From an uncultured Bacteroidales bacterium (GTDB lineage: Bacteria > Bacteroidota > Bacteroidia > Bacteroidales > WCHB1-69), in contig CALDIA010000054.1 in the NCBI GenBank assembly GCA_937901455.1, forward strand, positions 62,001 to 126,000: 64,000 nucleotides of DNA, written 5' to 3'. A program made the translations under genes and the position numbers. Under the pieces are notes generated by a model. It saw nothing but the letters and a program-made list of their open reading frames with translations, made no database searches and was not told the origin of the DNA. Positions 1-9,700 of the stretch are shown piece by piece; the first letter of the stretch is position 1, and each line of letters starts with the position of its first letter.

Positions 1-142
1 CAGCCGATGTGGCGACCACCGCACCCGATGGGTCGGAGGCCAGATCCTGAAAGGTGAAGGTGGAGCCATTGCCTGGCGACACAATCTGTGCATACGCACC
101 CGTAAGGCAAAATATCCATAAAAGGGTGATCAATTTTTTCAT
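1..142 (-). CDS. Secreted protein, N-terminal fragment (cut by window start)
   Basis: Read on the minus strand, an ATG at 142 opens a frame that stays open to the window edge (47 codons). The first residues are MKKLITLLWIFCLTGAYAQ, a typical Sec signal peptide (Lys-Lys, hydrophobic core, AYA-Q cleavage site). The mature start is rich in Gly, Ser and Thr, as in Bacteroidota surface proteins. A TATTTTTG element lies about 60 bases upstream. The function cannot be told from this fragment; a T9SS-exported or outer-membrane protein is plausible but unproven. Confidence 0.75.
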   Translation of the reverse strand, partial: MKKLITLLWIFCLTGAYAQIVSPGNGSTFTFQDLASDPSGAVVATSA

Positions 143-200
143 ATTGTTTGGGGTTAATGGGTTGATTTCAAAAAAGATGACAAATTGTTTTAATAGCATG

Positions 201-208
201 CAAAAATA
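201..208 (-). promoter_or_regulatory. Promoter -7 element for the truncated secreted-protein gene
   Basis: TATTTTTG on the minus strand matches the Bacteroidota sigma-ABfr consensus TAnnTTTG and is placed about 60 bases before the ATG at 142. No convincing -33 TTTG was identified. Confidence 0.5.
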
Positions 209-323
209 CACTTTTTCGTTGTGTTTGAGCAGCAACTGTGCTATATAAAAAAGGCGACAAGATGTCGCTCTTTGTTTTTCCTGTTGGTTGAAAAAAAAAG
301 GACTATTATCATAGCCCTTTTAG

Positions 324-407
324 TACCGAAGGCCGGGATCGAACCGGCACGAGTGTTACCTCATTGGTTTTTGAGACCAACGCGTCTACCGATTCCGCCA
401 CTTCGGC
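324..407 (-). tRNA. tRNA-Leu(CAA)
   Basis: The minus strand folds as a class II tRNA of 84 nt. The acceptor arms are GCCGAAG and CTTCGGT with discriminator A, the T-loop is GGTTCGATCC, and a long variable arm is present. The anticodon loop CTCAAAA is closed by TTGGT/ACCAA, giving anticodon CAA (leucine, UUG codons). CCA is not encoded, as is usual in this phylum. The gene has its own TATTTTTG element upstream. Confidence 0.95.
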
Positions 408-417
408 TTGACGGCGG

Positions 418-425
418 CAAAAATA
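418..425 (-). promoter_or_regulatory. Promoter -7 element of tRNA-Leu
   Basis: TATTTTTG on the minus strand lies 10 bases upstream of the tRNA 5' end, the spacing expected for transcription starting just before the mature tRNA. Confidence 0.6.
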
Positions 426-640
426 CAAAAAATCTTACATTCATACATGCGTCCATAAAAAATATTTTCATCAATATAATATGCAAATAATCAGTTAGAT
501 ACTCTATATGCCTCCAAAATTCCTGTCAAAACTGTATCCATTTTTTCTTTGTTTCCACGCACCCTTTTCCGCAAATCAGTATATTATGAAGCCTCTTTAA
601 AGTCAGTGATAGATTCTTTTAAAATTATGCATTTTTTATA

Positions 641-669
641 TTGATTTATCAAAGAAAACATTATATTTG
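641..669 (+). promoter_or_regulatory. Promoter of the giant surface-protein gene
   Basis: TTG (641-643), an 18-bp spacer and TATATTTG (662-669) match the Bacteroidota -33/-7 promoter. Initiation near 675 would give a leader of about 90 nt before the ATG at 766. The rest of the 358-base gap between tRNA-Leu and the gene (408-765) is AT-rich; no other gene or structured RNA was seen in it. Confidence 0.6.
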
Positions 670-765
670 CAGGCTTTTTTGTTTAATCCGCAAGAAGTGT
701 TTTTTGAAGAGTAAAAATAATGTAATATCAAACCAAAAATTATTGTTTAACTAAAATCAATTACA

Positions 766-3700
766 ATGAAAAAGTTCGACTTTTTTAAGGCTTTACCTTC
801 AATGGTAAAGAGGTTTTCCGCACTGATGCTCGTCATGCTGATGGCGGTAACCGCTGTGTTCGCACAGTATGCAGGAACCGGAACTTTTGTCAAGATTAAT
901 TCCGTGGATGAACTGACATCCGGGTATTATGTGGTGACAAACCAGACCGGCGCGTACGCGATGAAGAATGAAAATTCTACAGGTAGTACTACTTACCTGT
1001 TTAGTACGGATGCTGTTTTTACAAATCCTTCTGCTAATATTGTATGGAATGTGACGGTTGCCGATGGCGTAGTCACCCTGTACAATGAAGCTGTTGAGAA
1101 GTATGCGGCCTATTCTGGCTCTGGCAATTCTGCTTTCATGTCGGCCACGTTGTCAGACCAGTCTCGCTGGACAGTTTCCCTGGATGCGGCTGGTAATTTC
1201 ATGGTAGCCAATGTGGGCGTAAATACTCGCTATTTGAGCTATAATGCCTCCTCCCCCCGTTTTGCCTGCTATGGCAATAACAACCAAGAGGAGCTTAATT
1301 TCTATAAACTTCAGGATGCCGAGGCTGTGACGCCTCCAACTTTTTCTGTAGCTGGTGGTTTCCAGTATGAACCTGTTACCTTGACATTGAGCGCCCCCGC
1401 TGGCGCATCGGTGTACTACACATTGGATGGCTCAACACCAACAACAGCCTCCACGCTCTACACCACTTCTATCAACATCACCACGAATACTACAGTGCAA
1501 GCCATTGCCGTAGTGGGTGGCGAGGCAAGCGCGGTGGTTTCTGCCACTTACTCTTTTCCTGTGACGACTACCACCCTGGCCTTCCGTCAGGACGGCGAAG
1601 CAAATGTGGTATATGATATTCCCAACTGTATTTTCGTATATAAGAGCGGCCGCTATGTGTTCGTGAAGGACGCCACTGGTGGTCTTTGCGTGTATGATTA
1701 TAATACTCCTGTCTTAGCTTCCTATCAGGAAGGCGATGTGATTCCTCATATTTATGGCAAACGTTCTGTGTATAATGGCTTGACAGAGTTGGTGCCCACA
1801 CATGGTACTGACGCTGCCACCGACAATGTGGGACCTCAGGCTCCAATTACCCTTACCGCAGACGATGTGCTGAACAACTACAGCACCTACGAAGGTATGT
1901 TGGTACGATTGACAAATGTGACTTTCACAGGCAACCGTCAGTTTGTGCCAGCAACCAGAAACAGTGTTACATTCAGCCAGAATGGTTCCAACAATATGTA
2001 TATTTACAACGCTTTCTCCACCCTCAGCGCTAACGTGGTAACCGGTATGCACGCCGATGTGGTAGGTTTTCTCTGTGCTTACAATGCCCAGAAACAGCTT
2101 TATGCCCGCGATAATGCCGACATTCACCAATACGAAGTAGCGCTGCCTTATACAGAAGATTTTGAGGGGGTTACCAACCAATGGACCTTTGTGCAAGACG
2201 ATCAGGTCAACCAATGGTATATTGGCCAGGCTGTTGGTCTGCAGAATAAAGGTATGTTTATTTCTGACAATGGTAATACCAACAAATACAACATAACCAC
2301 AGAATCAACGTCCCATGCCTATCTCGATGTAATGGTTCCCGCAGAAGGTGCCATGCTCAGCTTTGACTACCGTGTTGGTGGCGAAGGAACGAGCGCGAAG
2401 TATGACTATATGGCTGTTGCTGTAGTGGACAATGATGTTGCGCCCATATCTAACACGCCTATGACGGAGTATGTTACCGAGTTGAACCTGTCTGATGGTT
2501 GGCAACGTGCTTATGTGCAATTGGAAGGTGAAACTGAAACCACCACGAAACGCGTAGTGCTTACTTGGTTAAATGATGTCAGTTTTGGTTCCCAACCTGC
2601 CGCTGCCGTTGACAACATTGTCATCACGGCCGGCTCCTGTCTGCCTGTGGCAGACTTGGCCATCTCCGACATCACATCCTCTTCGGCCACCATTTCTTGG
2701 ACCAACGAAAGCGATGTGACTTGGCAAGTAGAATATAAGGCTGCCGATGCGACTGAATGGACGACCTTGAACGCGTTAGGCAATTCGGTAAACTTGGCGA
2801 ACCTTGCCTCCAACACCACTTACAATGTGCGAGTGAAGACGGTATGCAGCGCCAACTTAAACAGCCAATATGTAAACACCACCTTTACAACGCTGTCAGC
2901 ATGTCTTGCTGCCGAGGATGTAACCGTTACCCCAGCTGCCAATTCCGCAGAAGTAACCTGGACGGTTGCTTCCCACTCCCAATATGACGTGCAATATAAG
3001 CCGGCCAGTGCTACAGAGTGGATTACCATAATCACAGGAGTGACTTCTGTTCCCGTGACGATTGGTGGCTTGTCCGAAAGCACCGCTTACAATGTGCGTG
3101 TGATAACCCATTGTATGTTGGATGAAGGTACCAGCACCTCTGATGTGGTGAACTTTACCACTTCTGAGGAATGTGCCGCTCCGCTCTTCACCGCTACCGT
3201 TAACGGCAATCAAATTGAAGTTAACTGGACAAACACGAACTATTTTAATAACTATACACTGCAATATCAATTAGTTGGCTCTGATTTGTGGTCTTCTGAG
3301 ATTAGTGTGTCTCAACCTCCTTACATTATCAGTCCTGTGGAAACCGCTTCTTCTTATATCATCCGTATGAAGACTTCATGCAATCATGGTACTATGGAGA
3401 GCAATTACAGTACTATTACGGTGGACGTTCCCTGCCAGAATGGTACCAGTCCTGTTGATTTGACCATTGGTACAGGAACATCCACATCTTACTATTCTCC
3501 CTACAACAACTATTATGGTAATTCTTGGAACGAGAGCATCTATTTGGCCAGTGAAATCGGCACTGCTGGTACAATTAACAACATTGCTTACTATGTAGGA
3601 ACTGCCACTTCTTATAGCGTAAACCAAGTGAAAGTGTATATGGGTCACACTACCAAGACCCAACACGCTTCCTCTTCCGACTGGACTCCGTTGTCTGATC

Positions 3701-6700
3701 TTACCTTGGTGTACACAGGCAATAACCTTGTTTTAGGCTCTGCCACCGGATGGGAATATGTCAACTTTGACACTCCGTTCGACTACAATGGCAATGACAA
3801 CCTTGTTGTGGTAGTTACCCACTCTGCCAACAGTTACACCAGCGGTCTGAAATACAACTACACCTCCAGCACCAACAGAGTGTTGTACAGACAGGCAGAC
3901 AATAACACTTCTTATGCAGAGCATCCGGGATCCAACTCGGGAACCCTTACTTATTATCTGCCCAACATTATGATTCATATGGGTTCTTGTTACGACCAAC
4001 CTATGTGCGCGGCCCCTGAAAACGTAACTGTTTCCAACATAACCAACACCTCCGCACAGGTTACTTGGACGGGCAATCCCACCAGTTCCTATGTCGTGAA
4101 AGTAACCGCACCTGATGCTACCATGTGGTACAACGTTACTGGCAACACCTACACGCTGACAGGATTAACGCCTAACAGAACACAATACAGTGTTGTAGTA
4201 GCAAGCCAATGTGGTGAAAACATCTATTCGCTTTATAGCGACATTGTGAACTTTGAGACAGAGTGTGAAGCATTGTCTCTGCCTTATGCCCAGAACTTTG
4301 ACGGCTACAACGGCACCACCTCCTCTACGGTAAATATTCTGCCCAGTTGCTGGTCAAAAATCAATGCGGGTACTTCCTATACGGGTTATCCTACCACATA
4401 CAACTCTTCCTCCTATTCTGCCAGCGGCAGCAACTCGTTGAGATTCTATGTCTATTCTACTACCTCATATCAAGATCAATATGCTATTTTGCCTGCAACG
4501 GATGCAAATGTGAATGAGTTGATGGTTAACTTCGACATGAGAGCTTACTCTACCAGCAGCTCTACCTATCGTAGTGAATTGACTGTTGGTGTGATGACAG
4601 ATCCTACGGATGCTTCCACCTTTACTCCTATCCAGACCGTCACCACCACCAATACATCTTATAATAATTATACAATATATTTAAGTAACTACACAGGAAA
4701 TGGCAGTTATATTGCTCTTAAGGCAACAAAACCGAGCGCAGCACCTGCATACAATGTGTTTTATGTAGATAATTTGTCGGTTGACTATACCCCATCTTGT
4801 GTCGCTCCCACGATTACCAATTACAATGCCACTGCCAAGTTGCTCTCTTGGGAGGCTGGTCAGATTGGAACTCCTCAAGGATATCAGGTGATGTGTGCGT
4901 CTAACACTGCCCCGACGGTGATCTACAACTTCGCCGTCACTACAGAAGGCACGCTGTTAGGTTTGCAAGGCTTGACCACCTACGCTGTGTATGTAAGAAC
5001 TATTTGTGGCGAGGGCGATACCAGTGTTTGGTCTGCACCTTACCAAATTGAAACGCCTGCTGACGGCTGTCTTGCCCCTTCCAATGTGGTTTGCGAACTC
5101 GACAACAACTCCAATGTGGTTCTTTCCTGGGTGGCCGATCCAGAGCAAAATATTTGGGCTGTAACCTATAAGATGAGTGACGCTCCTTTCTGGTCTGCTC
5201 CTGTCATGGTTACAGGCACACCTACCGTAACCATTTCCGGTTTGCAGACAGCGGCTTTCTACCAATTCCGGGTAAATGCTGTTTGTAATGGAGGCGCTTC
5301 CGAGAGTGACTACGCTACAAGTTCTCTGTACATTCCTTGTTCTACCAGTACAGGATCTCCTGATGTGGAGGTCGGTACCGGTACGTCTGCATCCAACTAT
5401 GTCGCTTTCAACAATTACTATAAAAATTCCAGAAATGAATCTATTTATTTGGCCAGTGAATTGGGACATGGCGGTGTCATTACCGACATCTCTTTCTATG
5501 TACAAGGTACGGGCACTCATGCCACCAATACCCTGAACATTTACTTGGCCCACACAGACAAAACAACATTTGCCTCTACCAGCGACTGGACACCTGCAGC
5601 TGACATGACTTTGGTTTATTCCTCTACAGGTGAGACCATTGGTTCTTCCTCTTCAGGTTGGAAGACATTCACCTTTGATACGCCTTTCAACTATAATGGA
5701 ACGGACAACTTGGTATTGATTGTAACGCGTACAGCTTCCAGCTATGTGAGCTCATTGACTCACAGATATACAAGCCAAAGCAACAGAGTGCTGTATCGTC
5801 AGAGCGACTCCTACGCTTATTATGCAGATGTTACCAATAGCACTGCTGGTACTCGTTCCACCTATGTACCCAATGCCATCTTCACCATCTTGCCAGATTG
5901 TGACGATCCTATATTGTGCGATGCAGTGGTTAATACCGTTTCTTTGGACAATGTGGGCAGCAACGATGTAACCGTTAGCTGGACAGCTACCAATGCCGTT
6001 TCGTACGTGGTGGAATATGGTCCACAAGGCTTTTCTTCCGGTGCTGGCACGCAGATAACGACTACGGGCACCTCGATGACCATTAACAACATGGAGCCTT
6101 CCACGGCTTACGACATTGTGATTTACCCTGTCTGTGCCAATGACAACACGGGCACACCTGCGCGCGTAACTGCCAATACAGCTTGTGGTTTGATTACCGT
6201 TACGGAGACCAACCCGTGGTTGGAAACCTTTGATGTGAACTACTCTGGTAGTGGCGCTGTGTCTCTTGGTGAATGCTGGGCTACACCAATCACCTCTTCA
6301 CAGAGCAATGGTACTTTCCCGGCTGTTTATACTGGTTACTCTGCCGCTACTTACTCCGGAGACAACTCTTTGGAGATGAAGGGGGCTAACCAGATGGTTG
6401 TGCTTCCTGAGTTCAGCAATGATATCAACACGTTGCAATTCGACTTCTGGGCTAATACCACTGCTTCCTCATCCAATGCTTCTCAAGCCGGCACTATGGA
6501 GGTTGGTGTTGTGACTGATGTCAATAACGAGAATACCTTCTTGGCTTTGTACACGGTTCCTCCTACCGCTTTCAACCGTACTGGTACGGATGCTGCTCAT
6601 GCCGACCATGTAGGTCCTTTTAGTTTTGCTAACGTCACGCTTGATGTCAACCCTCGCATTGCCATTCGTATCACCAATGCTAACAATAGTAACTCTTGGA

Positions 6701-9700
6701 ACCTTGACAACTTCAATGTTTCCTTGATTGGAGGCTCCTCGGATGAGATAATTATGGGTGAAACCTCCGCTGTTACCACTTGCGATGTAACCATTTATGA
6801 CAACGGTGGTGCCGATGGTGCTTACCTTAATAATTCTGATGAAACCTTAGTCATCACTCCTGCCACACCGGGCGCCGCATTGCATTTGACAGGAACCTAT
6901 AGTATGGAATCAAATTGGGATTTCATCTACATCTATGATTCCGAGAACAACCTTGTGGCAACCCTTACGGGTTCGGGAACCGCTGATTACACCGTTAATG
7001 GTGCCATTACGTTGAACCTCACTTCTGATGGTAGTTATACAGACGCTGGCTTTGCCTTCCATGTGGAATGCGTAGATCCTGTTGAGCAACCCGATGCTTA
7101 TGTGATGGGTGAAACCGCTTCCGTGACCAGTTGTAATGCTATTATTTATGATAATGGTGGCCAGAGTGGCGACTATATAAATTCTTCTGATGTGGATATG
7201 GTGCTCAATCCTGCCACACCGGGCGCTCAATTGCATATCTATGGTACATATAACATGGAAGAAGATTATGATTTCATCTATGTATATGATGCACAAGGCA
7301 CTCAAGTTCTTGAACTTACCGGCGAAGGCAACCTTGACATTACGATGTCTGCACCTGTTACCATCAACCTCTCAAGCGATTACAGCGTAACCTATTCTGG
7401 TTTTGCCTTCCATGTGGAGTGTATCATTCCTGAAAACATCAGTACAGCTATTACTTGGGCTGGTGGTCTTTCTGATGCTTGCGATCTGAGCAATCAATAT
7501 ATTGTCGCAACTTTTAATAATAATGGCTTGGATGCCGTTACCACTATGATTGGTAGTTACAGTGTAAACGGCGGTGCTCCTGTTACGGAGACCTTCTCCT
7601 TACCGGCTGTTGCTCCTGGCGAGACCGGTGCTGTAACGTTCAGCACACCTGTTGTGTTTGACCAAACTACCAATACCGTGGAGGTTACTCTTTATGCTGC
7701 TGATGAGCCCGCTGCTATGCGGGATGACAACACCTTTACTATCACAGGTATTGATGAAGTTGCTCCTATGACGGCTCCTTACACCGTATTGCCTGCCGCC
7801 ACCTCTACAATTGGCGTTGACGGTTGGAAGACAGTTGACGGAAACAATAGCGGTCTGGCTTGGACTATCAGCAATTCCACCATGAATGCTCCGTACAGCG
7901 ATGTATATGACAATAACAGCTGGTTGATCACACCGTGTTATGATCTTCCTGCCGGTACTTATGTTGTGAAGTACGACTACAAGGTGGGCGATGCTGCTAT
8001 TCCTGAGAAGTTTGCTGTATGCTACGGCGAGGGCGGCAATGTGGCCGACATGACCAACCTGCTGGCTCAACACCAGAACATCACCAACAGCAGCTATGTG
8101 ACGGCACAACACGTCATCACCATTCCGGCTGACGGTGTTTACAACTTCGGTTTTCTTGCCAACAGCGAGAGAGGCGGTCTGGGTGTTTCTGTGAAAAACC
8201 TCAAAGTGGAACAGCTGGTTCAGCTCACCGCTTATGCAAACGGCAATGGTTCTATCACACCGAGCGGTACCTTCTATGTGGGTGCTAACACGACCCAAAC
8301 CTTCGTGATGAACCCTGAACCACATGCTTACTTGCAGAGCGTGACCGTGAACGGACAAGTGGTGGCTACTTACAACAACATTTCCAATGGCGTGGCTTAT
8401 GTACATACGGTAACCACCGACCACGATGTAGTGATCGCCAACTTCACCGCCACTAATATGTTCACCTATAATATAAATGGTGGCCAAGGTTATGTAAACG
8501 GTGGCTTCTACACCGCTCCTGCAACCTTCAGCGAGGAGTATGCTTATAACCAAGACCAATACATCACTTTCGAGGCTGCTGAAGGTTATCATGTAGAAAA
8601 TGTAAACATCAATGGTGTGGACTATGGTCCTATCACCTATTGGGTGATTACGCACATTGCTCAGAATTATAACTTCGTCATCACCTTTGCGCCTAATACC
8701 TATGTAGTTACCACTACGGCTTACGGCAATGGTTATGTGTCTGACGGAGCTACCTTCGTGTACAATCCTAACAACACCTACACCTTCTCCGCTACTCCTG
8801 GCAATAATAGCCACATCGCAAGCATTTTGCGCAACAATGAAGAGTTGACGGTTGCTGATCCGTTTGCAACATACTCTGAGACATTGACCAACATCCTCAG
8901 CGATTATGACTATGTGGTACGCTTCGACCCGAACACGTACAGTGTAACGGCCACTGCCGGTGCCCATGGTACGATCACCCCGAATGGTGTCTCCTATTAC
9001 AACTACAACACCAATGCCAACTACTACATTGAGGCTGCCAACGGCTATTACATCACCTCTGTGACTATCGACGGTGTGACTACTGACTATACGCAAGGCA
9101 GTGCCTTGACATCCATGTCATACACCTTCCCGAACATCAGTGCCAACCACACCATCAGTGCTGTATTCGCACAATATGAGTACACCATCACGGTGAATGC
9201 CGGTGCCCATGGTACAATCACTCCGGGAACCACTACGGTAGCAGAAAATGCCACTCCGACCTTCAACATCACTCCGAATGCCGGTTATGGTATTGCTTCC
9301 GTAACGGTTGATGGCGTGTCTGTAGGCGCTGTTGCTTCCTACACCTTTGCACCTGTAACAGCCAACCATACTATCGAAGCCACTTTCGCACAGTATCAAT
9401 ATACGATTACTGCTAATGCTGGCAACGGTGGTAGCATTACGCCTAACGGTGTTACCAACATGGTTTACAATGGTACGCAAACCTATACCATCACTCCTGC
9501 CACCGGCTATCATATCAACAATGTATATGTGGACGGTGCTTCTGTAGGCGCAGTTTCCAGCTACACCTTCACCGATGTGACGGCTAACCATACCATTTTT
9601 GCTACCTTCGACATCAATGAGTACACAATCACTGTTAACCAACCGAACAACGGTGTGATTAATCCAGGTACCACTACCGTACAATATGGTGCTACTCCGA

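Noticed and set aside
221..490. An 89-codon frame across tRNA-Leu
   Set aside because: It runs over the antisense of a well-folded tRNA and has no start context; it is a chance frame.
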